Assembly (NCBI RefSeq): GCF_013449375.1
Contig: NZ_JACDRR010000012.1
Location: forward strand, 1-37,461
Source of the DNA: Pectobacterium sp. CFBP8739
Lineage (GTDB): Bacteria > Pseudomonadota > Gammaproteobacteria > Enterobacterales > Enterobacteriaceae
Direction of reading: 5' to 3'
DNA: 37,461 bases
Part shown: piece by piece, positions 18,618-25,942 of the stretch
How positions within the stretch are numbered: the stretch's first letter is position 1
Layout of the letters: every line of letters starts with the position of its first letter
Program-made: the position numbers and the translations under genes
The notes under the pieces: generated by a model
Databases searched by the model: none
What the model was told of the DNA's origin: nothing
What the model saw: the letters and a program-made list of their open reading frames with translations, nothing else

Positions 18618-20243
18618 TTCGCGTTCTTCCTCACCATCCTGCTGCACAATCAAGACGTTATACGCCACTGCGCAGAACAGTGAATTCAGTCGGTTCATGT
18701 CCCCGAGTAAGCTCAAATGGAGCGAACTGGTTTCCAGGCTCTGTACGTTGTGCTGATGTAAACGATCAACATGCGCATGGGCATAACGACGGTTCATAAT
18801 GCGGAAGCGGTGTTTGGCACGGCGCAGGCGTTTCGCGCTAGTGACATCCTCCGACAGGAAAACCGACAGTCCCAGACGCAGATTCGCCAGCAGCTGTTCA
18901 TGTAGATGGTTCAACTCTTCCAGACCCTGCGCGGAAAATGCCATACGTACACCGGAGGAATGATTGGCGATGTCGTCTGCCATGCGCTCGATAATATCTC
19001 CCGCCTGCTCCAGATTCAGCGCCACTTCGATCACCTCAGCCCAGCGTCGGGAATCCCGCTCATCCAACCCGTCTTTCTGAATCTGCGCCAGATAGAGCTT
19101 AATCGCGGTGTAAAGAATATCGACATCATCATCAAGCCGGCGAATCTCCCGGCGTTGCATAGGGTCGCCCTGCAACACGTCGCGGTACAACCGCAGCATC
19201 TGCTCCAGCACATCGCCAATTCGCAGCGTTTCCCGCGCGGCGTTGGCTAGCGCCAGCGCTGGCGTGTCCAGCGAATGGGTATCCAAATGGCGCGGTTTCA
19301 TCTGGACATCGACCTGCGGTGAGTCCGCAATCATCGCACAAGACAAGCGAGCCACCACGCCGGTAAGCGGAATGAGCAGCAGGCAACGGATCAGGTTGTA
19401 AAACAGGTGGAAATAAATCACCAGCTCTTCGGCCCCCAGCGGAATACGCGTCAGCCAGCGCGAAAGCGGCTCAACCAGTGGCATCACGACGAGACACCCG
19501 AGCAGCTTAAACAGCATGCTGCCGAGCGCCACGCGCCGCCCCTCTGCATTCTGCGTCGAGGTGCTCATCATCGTCAGTAATCCGCTCCCCAGATTGGCAC
19601 CAATGACCAGACACATCGCCACTTCCAGCGAGATCACACCGCTCGCCGTCAATGTTGCCGTCAGCAGCACCGCCGCCAGACTGGAATAGGTAATCACCGC
19701 GAACAACGCGCCAGCCAGAGCGTCCAACATGATGTCGCCCGTCAACGAGGAGAACAGCACCTTCACGCCCGACGCTTGCGTGATCGGAGCGGCAGCCACG
19801 ACAATCATTTCCAACGCCAGCAAAATCAGCCCGAGCCCGATCGCCACACGACCAATTTGACCCACCCGTGTTTGCTTACGGCTAAGGAAGAAGATTACGC
19901 CAAGAAAAATCAGCAGCGGAGACAGCCAAGACAGGTCGAACGTCAGAATTCGCACCATCAGCGCCGTTCCGACATCTGCCCCGAGAATAATCACCAGGGC
20001 TGGCGTTAGCGCCACCAGTCCCTGTGAGACAAATGAAGTTGTCAGCAATGCGGTCGCATTGCTGCTCTGCACCAGCGCAGTAACACCAATGCCCGCCATA
20101 AAAGCCAACGGTTTTTTCTCAACGCTGTCGCTGAGAACCCGTCGTAACTGGGTGCCATAAACTCGCATGATACCGGTACGGACAATGTGAGTGCCCCACA
20201 CCAGTAACGCAATCGCAGAAAGGAGATTCAACAGTGTTAACAA
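18597..20243 (-). CDS. yjbB: Na/Pi-cotransporter-family protein with PhoU-like domain (YjbB-like)
   Basis: An inner-membrane phosphate transporter family member. E. coli YjbB exports phosphate when internal levels are high. Two hydrophobic Na/Pi repeats occupy roughly residues 1-310, with the QSSNAT motif and ANLGSGLL. The C-terminal cytoplasmic half (about 330-540) is helical and PhoU-like. I place the start at TTG 20243, giving MLTLLNLLSAIALLVWGTH, which matches E. coli YjbB, with GGAGG 10 nt upstream. An in-frame ATG at 20375 would add 44 residues not seen in the family. The resulting protein is 548 aa. It converges on lysC across repeat A. Confidence 0.88.
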   Translation of the reverse strand: MLTLLNLLSAIALLVWGTHIVRTGIMRVYGTQLRRVLSDSVEKKPLAFMAGIGVTALVQSSNATALLTTSFVSQGLVALTPALVIILGADVGTALMVRILTFDLSWLSPLLIFLGVIFFLSRKQTRVGQIGRVAIGLGLILLALEMIVVAAAPITQASGVKVLFSSLTGDIMLDALAGALFAVITYSSLAAVLLTATLTASGVISLEVAMCLVIGANLGSGLLTMMSTSTQNAEGRRVALGSMLFKLLGCLVVMPLVEPLSRWLTRIPLGAEELVIYFHLFYNLIRCLLLIPLTGVVARLSCAMIADSPQVDVQMKPRHLDTHSLDTPALALANAARETLRIGDVLEQMLRLYRDVLQGDPMQRREIRRLDDDVDILYTAIKLYLAQIQKDGLDERDSRRWAEVIEVALNLEQAGDIIERMADDIANHSSGVRMAFSAQGLEELNHLHEQLLANLRLGLSVFLSEDVTSAKRLRRAKHRFRIMNRRYAHAHVDRLHQHNVQSLETSSLHLSLLGDMNRLNSLFCAVAYNVLIVQQDGEEEREESPLTL

Positions 20244-20548
20244 AAAGTCCGCGCCTCCAGCTAAACATGTGTTGATGAAAGACAATCTGTTGATGACGTA
20301 GTACACCATCATCTTACCAGATGTTAGCAGGCCATACTGCGAGGCAGCCCGCGCCAGAGTAAAATTGCCCTCCAATCAATTAATGATAAAAATTAATTAA
20401 CTGACAATATTTAAAAAACAGAATCCAAATCAATAAGCCGATAATTTTGCCTCACGCCTTCCCTAGTTAGCGCTATGATCTTTTTATCCCTATAACTCTT
20501 ATGGGTTATAACCCCGCAGTATTCCGCTAGCTCGTGTAAGGAAAATGG
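20244..20548. other. 305-bp divergent region between the yjbB-like gene and the anion transporter
   Basis: On the minus strand TTGTCA (20407-20402), 17 nt, ATTAAT (20384-20379) is a possible yjbB promoter with a leader of about 130 nt. If the far ATG at 20375 is the true start, this leader is partly coding. On the plus strand the region carries the transporter promoter and a palindrome, listed separately. Confidence 0.4.
20467..20514 (+). promoter_or_regulatory. Promoter and perfect palindrome upstream of the DASS transporter
   Basis: TTAGCG (20467-20472) and TATAAC (20491-20496), 18 nt apart, form a plausible promoter. The perfect 12-bp palindrome GGGTTATAACCC (20503-20514) lies at the expected start site, where a repressor would block initiation. 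Its inner TATAAC repeats the -10. The regulator is unknown. Confidence 0.45.
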
Positions 20549-22003
20549 ATGAAGACGAAAACCTCGTATGGACTGAACTGGCTCCCACTGATCGTGATTC
20601 TTGCTATCGCCGCCTTGTTTTGGCAAATGGCCCCTCCAACGGGTTTAAGTCCCGCCGGCTGGCACTCCGCCGTCATTTTCGTCGCAACGATCGTGTCTAT
20701 TGTCGCGAATGTTCTTCCGATTGGGGCTATCGGCATTATCAGTATCACGCTCTTTGCACTGACGTATGCCGCAGGGGATAAAACGGCCAGCGGCGCAATA
20801 CAGACCGCACTTAGCGATCTGAACAGCTCGCTGATCTGGCTGATTGTTGTGGCATTCATGATTGCTCGCGGATTTATCAAAACGGGTCTGGGCCGCCGCA
20901 TCGCCTTGCAGATGATCCGCCTGCTTGGGAAACGCACGCTGGGTCTGGCTTACGGATTGGCCTTCGCCGATCTGGTGCTGTCTCCTGCGATGCCAAGCAA
21001 TACCGCACGCTGCGGCGGAATTATTTATCCGATTGCCGATTCGCTATCGCGCAGCTTTGATTCCAAACCGGAAGATGCCTCACGCAGCAAGATCGGTACT
21101 TTCTTGATTACCTGCATCGGTAACGTTAACGATGTGACAGCGGCGCTGTTTATGACCGCCTACACTGGCAACCTGCTAGCGGTGAAACTTGCGGCCAACG
21201 CAGGGGTGACCATCTCCTGGGGAAGCTGGTTTCTGGCAGCGCTCGTGCCCTGTTTGATCTCTCTGGCCATTGTTCCCCTGCTCGTGTACTGGCTGACCAA
21301 GCCGGAAATTCGCCATACGCCGGATGCACCAAAACTGGCCGTCGCCGAGCTGGCAAAGATGGGTAACATGAGCCGCGGTGAATGGCTGATGGCCTTCACC
21401 GTCGTCCTGCTGTTAGTGCTGTGGATTTTTGGCGATAAATTAGGTGTGGATGCCACGACGGCCTCGTTCGTCGGTCTGTCTTTCCTGCTGTTAACCGGCG
21501 TACTGAGCTGGGAAGACGTGAAGAGCGAGAAAGGCGCCTGGGATACGCTGATTTGGTTCGCCGCCCTGTTGATGATGGCGAATCAGTTGAAAAAACTCGG
21601 CTTCACTAACTGGTTTGGCGATCTCATCGGTAGCAACATCGGCCACCTGATGCAGGGAACCAGTTGGGTATTGGTGCTATTGTTGCTAAATGCGGCCTAT
21701 TTCTACACCCACTATTTCTTCGCCAGCGGCAACGCGCAGATCGCCGCGCTTTTTGCGGTGTTCCTCGGTGTCGGGATCAACCTGAACATTCCCGCAGTGC
21801 CGATGGCGTTCATGCTGGCGTTTACCAGTAGCCTGTACTGTTCACTGACCCAATATACCCACGCACGCGGCCCCATCCTGTTCGGCGCGGGTTACGTGCC
21901 CACCGCCGTCTGGTGGCGTACCGGATTCGTCGTCAGTTTGGTGAATCAAGCGATCTTTATGAGCGCGGGTCTGCTGTGGTGGAAAGCGATTGGCCTGTAT
22001 TGA
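20549..22003 (+). CDS. DASS-family anion:sodium or dicarboxylate transporter (CitT/TtdT-like)
   Basis: A 484-aa inner-membrane protein with about 12 hydrophobic segments. The signature MPSNTARCGGIIYPI (near residues 150-164) and a second half-repeat containing HYFFASGNAQIAALFAVF are those of the divalent anion:sodium symporter family, to which the citrate/succinate and tartrate/succinate antiporters belong. The substrate cannot be read from sequence; di- or tricarboxylates are likely. Two ATGs overlap here. The one at 20549 (MKTKTSYGLNWLPL) opens the family frame, while the one at 20545 opens a 78-codon shadow. AAGGA precedes it. It is alone in its unit, with its own promoter and terminator. 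Confidence 0.88.
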   Translation: MKTKTSYGLNWLPLIVILAIAALFWQMAPPTGLSPAGWHSAVIFVATIVSIVANVLPIGAIGIISITLFALTYAAGDKTASGAIQTALSDLNSSLIWLIVVAFMIARGFIKTGLGRRIALQMIRLLGKRTLGLAYGLAFADLVLSPAMPSNTARCGGIIYPIADSLSRSFDSKPEDASRSKIGTFLITCIGNVNDVTAALFMTAYTGNLLAVKLAANAGVTISWGSWFLAALVPCLISLAIVPLLVYWLTKPEIRHTPDAPKLAVAELAKMGNMSRGEWLMAFTVVLLLVLWIFGDKLGVDATTASFVGLSFLLLTGVLSWEDVKSEKGAWDTLIWFAALLMMANQLKKLGFTNWFGDLIGSNIGHLMQGTSWVLVLLLLNAAYFYTHYFFASGNAQIAALFAVFLGVGINLNIPAVPMAFMLAFTSSLYCSLTQYTHARGPILFGAGYVPTAVWWRTGFVVSLVNQAIFMSAGLLWWKAIGLY

Positions 22004-22027
22004 TCGTTAGCGAATAAATGATGTGAA

Positions 22028-22056
22028 AAAGCCGGGGAAACCCGGCTTTCGTTTTA
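22028..22056. terminator. Bidirectional terminator between transporter and receptor genes
   Basis: AAAGCCGGG (22028-22036) pairs with CCCGGCTTT (22041-22049) around a GAAA tetraloop. CGTTTTATT follows on the plus strand, and TTTTTCACAT on the minus strand. It serves both convergent genes. Confidence 0.93.
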
Positions 22057-22074
22057 TTACAGCAACACACGCGA

Positions 22075-24180
22075 TCAGAATGAATAAGAGACACTGCCGA
22101 CGACGCTGCGTTCGGCACCGAAGTAACAAAACTCCAGCGAGTTACAGGCGGAGATATAACGTTTGTCGGTCAGGTTGTTCACATTAAGCTGCGCACTCAA
22201 CCCTTTCAGGCCCACCTTCGAGAGATCGTATCCCACTGCCAGATCCACCAGCGTATAAGACGGCAGCGTATGGGTATTGGCACGATCAGAGGTCACACCG
22301 TTCACGTAACGCACGCCGGAACCTATCGTCAGGCCGTCCAAGGGACCGCTTTTGACATCATAGCTGGCCCAGGCACTGGCCTGATTGCGCGGCGCATACA
22401 CCACACGTTTTCCTTGCTCAGCCACACTGCTCTTCTTATAGCGAATATCCGTATAAGTATAAGCCGCTTGCAGGCTCAGATTCTCCGTAACATGGCTCAC
22501 GGCCTCCAGCTCCACCCCTTCCGATTCGATTTCACCCACGGAACGGTAAGGGTCGTTAGGCTGAACTTTGGTCGCTACGTTCTTCTGATTAATACGGAAT
22601 ACCGACAGGCTGTACTGATCTTGAGAACCTTCAGGCTGATACTTCATCCCGGCTTCCCACTGCTTGCCTTTCATCGGTTCCAGTACGTTGCCGTTATCAT
22701 CAGCGAAGCTGGTCGGCGTAAAGGCCGTGGAATAGCTGACATACGGCGCAAAACCATTGTCAAACAGGTAGAGCAACGCGGCACGCGAGCTAAAGTTGTT
22801 TTTATCCAACTCGCTGTGCGTTCCTTTCGTCTGGTTAATGTGGGTGACTTTCACCTGATCGTGACGACCGCCCAACGTTAAACGCCAGCGTTCCCAGCTC
22901 ATTTGATCCTGCACATAGATGCCGGTTTGTTGCAGCTTGTGTTTTTCCAGCGTGCCAGACATGTCTGTTGGCCCAGCACCGTAAACAGGGTTAAACGCGT
23001 CGATCGCTGGGAAGGAACCCGAAGGCCAGTTCATATTGTTATTACGCTGCTGATAATCGATCCCCACCAGCAGACGGTGGTTTACCGCACCGGTATCCAC
23101 GCTACCATCGAGCTGATTATCTAACGTGAGCGCCGACAGCGACTCACGGGAACCCGAGTAGTAACGGGTCAGTGTATTGTTACCCAACGGTTCCCAGCCA
23201 TAGGCATATACCTGATCCAAATGCACCTTGGTACGCAAATAACGCAGTTTTTGGCGTACAGCCCAGCCGCTATCAAAACCATGCTCAAAGTTGTATCCCA
23301 CCATGTTTTGTTTACGGTCATATTTCTCATAGTTCTCTTCCCCTTCATAGAAGGTATTCGAGATTTTCCGCCCGTTATGCGCCACCACCGTGCCGTCATA
23401 CGGTAAACCCGAGTGACTGCCACCCTCAGGATCGCGTTGCAGGTAAGCCATCAATTCCATACGAGTTTTATCGGAAATCAGCCACAGCAGGCTAGGCGCA
23501 ACCGCATAGCGCTCCTCTTTCAGCGGCCCAAATTGGGTATCAGCCTCACGCACCATCCCGCCCAGACGGAATGCAAAACGCTCGTCGTCATCCAGCGGAC
23601 CGGTAACATCAAACGCTGCACCGCGCTGGGCATTGTTGCCTGCGAAAAGTTTGATCTGCCCGCTGCGATCGAACGACGGCTGACGGGAATTCAGCGCCAC
23701 AATCCCACCTGGAGAAGAACGCCCGTAGAGTACGGACGCCGGGCCTCTGACCACTTCAATGCTGTCGAGAAACCAGGGATCGATAACCAGTGAGCTATGG
23801 GAGTTGGTATCCCCCATCATCTTCAGCCCGTCGAGATAGACGTTATCGAGACTGCCGTCGGAAAAGCCGCGCAGCACCATGTAGTCAAAACGATTAGACG
23901 CGCCGATTTGGTTGTTGTACACGCCCGGCGTATAGCCGACCGCCTGACGAACGCTGGTCGCACCCTGTTCCTGAATCTGATCGCGCGTAATGATAGAAAC
24001 GGCCTGAGGAGTCTCGATATCGGGCGTTTCCAGCTTAGTCGCGCCGCGTTGCGTTTGAGACGTCACGACTAACGTATCACCCTGAGAAGAAGAGGATGGC
24101 GTATCCTGCGCCAGTGCCGACACAGTGAATCCACTGGTGAAACAGCCGACCACCAGCGCCAGCCGCGTTTTTCTGAACAT
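22075..24180 (-). CDS. TonB-dependent siderophore receptor, FoxA/FhuA (ferrioxamine or ferrichrome) type
   Basis: An outer-membrane receptor that takes up an iron-siderophore complex using TonB energy. The 701-aa precursor has a signal peptide (about 1-25, ending VSALAQ), a plug domain with ETPQAVSIITRDQIQEQG and EVVRGPASVLYGRSSPGG, and a 22-strand barrel ending in aromatic SYSF. A cysteine pair close to the end (CNSLEFCYFGAERSV) and motifs such as RYYSG and DPEGGSHSGLP parallel Salmonella FoxA as I remember it. That points to hydroxamate siderophores, but the ligand is inferred. The start is ATG 24180, with GGAG 6 nt upstream. A GTG at 24192 overlaps that ribosome site and is rejected. A Fur-like box lies 26 bp upstream, and an AraC-type regulator gene comes next. 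Confidence 0.9.
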   Translation of the reverse strand: MFRKTRLALVVGCFTSGFTVSALAQDTPSSSSQGDTLVVTSQTQRGATKLETPDIETPQAVSIITRDQIQEQGATSVRQAVGYTPGVYNNQIGASNRFDYMVLRGFSDGSLDNVYLDGLKMMGDTNSHSSLVIDPWFLDSIEVVRGPASVLYGRSSPGGIVALNSRQPSFDRSGQIKLFAGNNAQRGAAFDVTGPLDDDERFAFRLGGMVREADTQFGPLKEERYAVAPSLLWLISDKTRMELMAYLQRDPEGGSHSGLPYDGTVVAHNGRKISNTFYEGEENYEKYDRKQNMVGYNFEHGFDSGWAVRQKLRYLRTKVHLDQVYAYGWEPLGNNTLTRYYSGSRESLSALTLDNQLDGSVDTGAVNHRLLVGIDYQQRNNNMNWPSGSFPAIDAFNPVYGAGPTDMSGTLEKHKLQQTGIYVQDQMSWERWRLTLGGRHDQVKVTHINQTKGTHSELDKNNFSSRAALLYLFDNGFAPYVSYSTAFTPTSFADDNGNVLEPMKGKQWEAGMKYQPEGSQDQYSLSVFRINQKNVATKVQPNDPYRSVGEIESEGVELEAVSHVTENLSLQAAYTYTDIRYKKSSVAEQGKRVVYAPRNQASAWASYDVKSGPLDGLTIGSGVRYVNGVTSDRANTHTLPSYTLVDLAVGYDLSKVGLKGLSAQLNVNNLTDKRYISACNSLEFCYFGAERSVVGSVSYSF

Positions 24181-24205
24181 GGGAATCTCCACAGACCTTA
24201 TTATT

Positions 24206-24224
24206 GTAAATAAGAATTATTACC
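24206..24224. promoter_or_regulatory. Candidate Fur box before the siderophore receptor
   Basis: GTAAATAAGAATTATTACC matches the 19-bp Fur consensus at 13 of 19 positions by my count. It lies 26-44 bp upstream of the receptor ATG, where it would repress under iron-replete conditions. Confidence 0.6.
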
Positions 24225-24363
24225 GCTTTTAGCCTTGCGATAGCTATGCGCAGTGACAACTTGCGTATGCGTAATGACAAAACGGGAACTCAGTGAGAAA
24301 ACGCCAGTCAGGCAGGCAGCCTCTGACATAAATAACGTTCGGGAGAGTTAATGAAGGGAAACA

Positions 24364-25320
24364 CTAGCTGGGAATACGTGCATCGCTCGGCGCCATACCG
24401 TAGCGTCGCCGGAAAGCCGTAGCAAAGTTGGTCGCGTGCTGGTAGCCCGACATCCAGGCCGCCTGCTGAACGCTGTATCCTTGCACCAGATAGCGCCGAG
24501 CCAGTTCCAGCCGACAATCACGCAGATAGTCAAAGACCGAATGGCCATACGCCTGACGAAACTTGGTGCGCAGGCTGCTGCTGCTCATCGCGGCCAACTG
24601 CGCCAGCTCATTAAGGGTGTACGCTTTTTCAGGCTGTTGCGCCAGAAGCCGCCGAACGTTCTCCAGCCGCTCCTGCTCGCCGGGCGGAGGCAGTACGCGC
24701 CGTTCTCCGCCACGTTGCCCGAATGACAGGCCTTGCCCCAGCAGTTGTAGCATTACGCCTTCCAACATCAGTTGGCGCGATAACCCCGGCACGGTGTTTT
24801 CCAGCGCGTGCTGCAACCCAGATAATAAATAGCCGGGAACCTGCCATAAAAATGTCGGTTTTCCTTCCTGTTCCCACTCGCTCAGCAACGAGCCCAACAG
24901 CGGATTCAAAGCAAAAGTGGCGGGAAAAATACCCAGTGATACGGTACGAAGGTGACAATCCGCAAGGTGGCTGGCGTTCATAACTAACGGGTCGCCCAGC
25001 CGAGTGCTGAATGCCATACCGGCTCGCACCACAAACTCCTTACCGTTCAGACGCAGCGCGACGCACCCTTCCAGCACCACCAGCGTATAAAACGGGCAAC
25101 AGTGTAAAGACGTCGATTCGTAGGGCTGTAACACGCGCACGTTGGAGTTCGTCAGGCAAATACCGGAGGAGAGCGTCATCTCTTCGACATCCCCCTGCAC
25201 GACGATACGTTTTTCTTTCGTTCGATCACGACAAGACAACAGCTGCGGGAAGTGGTAATCGATCCCGTAGCGTTCACCGATGTCGAAGAAATCCTCAATG
25301 GAAAAGAGTCGTTTGAGCAT
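24364..25320 (-). CDS. AraC-family transcriptional regulator (siderophore-receptor type)
   Basis: A 318-aa regulator. The N-terminal about 220 residues form a sensor region unlike sugar-type AraC cupins at first glance. The C-terminal about 85 residues are the double helix-turn-helix: AYTLNELAQLAAMSSSSLRTKF for the first and SVQQAAWMSGYQHATNFATAF for the second, ending in RRRYGMAPSDAR. Such proteins next to TonB receptors (PchR/YbtA type) usually activate them when the siderophore is present. The pairing here is inferred from position: it is upstream of the receptor on the same strand, with 183 nt between. The ATG at 25320 gives MLKRLFSIEDFFDIG. A Fur-like box lies about 145 bp upstream. Confidence 0.88.
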   Translation of the reverse strand: MLKRLFSIEDFFDIGERYGIDYHFPQLLSCRDRTKEKRIVVQGDVEEMTLSSGICLTNSNVRVLQPYESTSLHCCPFYTLVVLEGCVALRLNGKEFVVRAGMAFSTRLGDPLVMNASHLADCHLRTVSLGIFPATFALNPLLGSLLSEWEQEGKPTFLWQVPGYLLSGLQHALENTVPGLSRQLMLEGVMLQLLGQGLSFGQRGGERRVLPPPGEQERLENVRRLLAQQPEKAYTLNELAQLAAMSSSSLRTKFRQAYGHSVFDYLRDCRLELARRYLVQGYSVQQAAWMSGYQHATNFATAFRRRYGMAPSDARIPS

Positions 25321-25463
25321 GAGCGAGAAGATACCCTCATCCTGTTTAACGCCCAGAATCAGGCCAGCGGTTAGCGGAAATGACGTGGAATGAAGACAGA
25401 AAAATGCTTTCTGCTTAATTGGTGCTCACCTTACCATTACCATAAAATCGCATCAATAAGACT

Positions 25464-25482
25464 GATAACTATTCTCATCATA
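25464..25482. promoter_or_regulatory. Candidate Fur box upstream of the AraC-family gene
   Basis: GATAACTATTCTCATCATA agrees with the Fur consensus at 12 of 19 positions by my count, strongest in the left half (GATAA). It would place the regulator under iron control together with the receptor. Confidence 0.5.
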
Positions 25483-25550
25483 ATGAGTTTCATGTGATGA
25501 CAGGTTTAGAGGCAAAAAACATCCACGAGCTAATCAGTTTTGTTTTCCAA

Positions 25551-25869
25551 CTGGCGTTAAAAATTATACTGAGGCGGGCGAGGCCGCCGTTGTGAGCAGC
25601 ATGGACGCTGCGAAAGCTAGTGCCGCGCCGGACAAAACGTCAAAGACGTTTTGAACAGCACTTGTGCTGGCCCGCAGGGCGAACCCCATTTATGGGGTGA
25701 GTAAGCGCGTCACTAGCGGCACGATTAGCGTTCTCGAATGCCGAAGGAACCGCGCAGCGGTATAATTTCGCCAGAAAGCCTGGGTTCTCAGGGCAGCGGC
25801 GATTGAGCGCCCTGAGCGGGCGTGGCGCTAGTGCCACAGAGAAATAATGTGGTCTATCACGCACGAAAC
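25551..25869 (+). repeat. Structured intergenic repeat, copy B (expanded)
   Basis: The longest of the three related copies. The core (25551-25774) is bounded by CTGGCG-N6-ATTATAC and GTATAAT-N2-CGCCAG. Hairpin GCAGC/GCTGC has loop ATGGAC (25596-25611). The longer stem GCTAGTG-c-CGCG / CGCG-t-CACTAGC (25616-25627 with 25706-25717) encloses four hairpins in series instead of the 5-nt loop of the other copies. The 3' module (25775-25869) has CTCAGGGC/GCCCTGAG and GTGGC/GCCAC stems and the tail CGCACGAAAC. It lies between the metH 3' end and the AraC-family gene. Confidence 0.9.
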
Positions 25870-25892
25870 GCCCCCTCACTGACATAGTTGAG

Positions 25893-25939
25893 ATGACAAC
25901 CTCTCCAAGGTTGATGTTGTCATACTCGACTTACGTCGA
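25893..25939 (-). other. Two hairpins in the metH 3' region
   Basis: ATGACAAC (25893-25900) pairs with GTTGTCAT (25916-25923), with a further AACC/GGTT pairing possible inside. TCGAC (25926-25930) pairs with GTCGA (25935-25939), just after the metH stop. There is no U-tract, so termination, if any, is not classical. Confidence 0.45.
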
Positions 25940-25942
25940 AAC

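Larger units (their letters stand above)
25321..25942. other. 622-bp gap between the AraC-family gene and metH
   Basis: No gene is seen. It contains the upstream region of the AraC-family gene with a Fur-like box (25464-25482), structured repeat copy B (25551-25869) and two hairpins in the metH 3' region (25893-25939). A promoter for the AraC-family gene is likely around 25420-25470 but could not be fixed. Confidence 0.7.

Noticed and set aside
20545-20781. Overlapping 78-codon frame starting 4 nt before the DASS transporter ATG
   Set aside because: The product (MDEDENLVWTEL...) is arginine- and cysteine-rich frame-shift noise. The transporter frame has the family match.
22270-22881. Open frame of 203 codons antisense to the siderophore receptor
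   Set aside because: It is opposite a well-supported TonB receptor and shows no start signals or domain.
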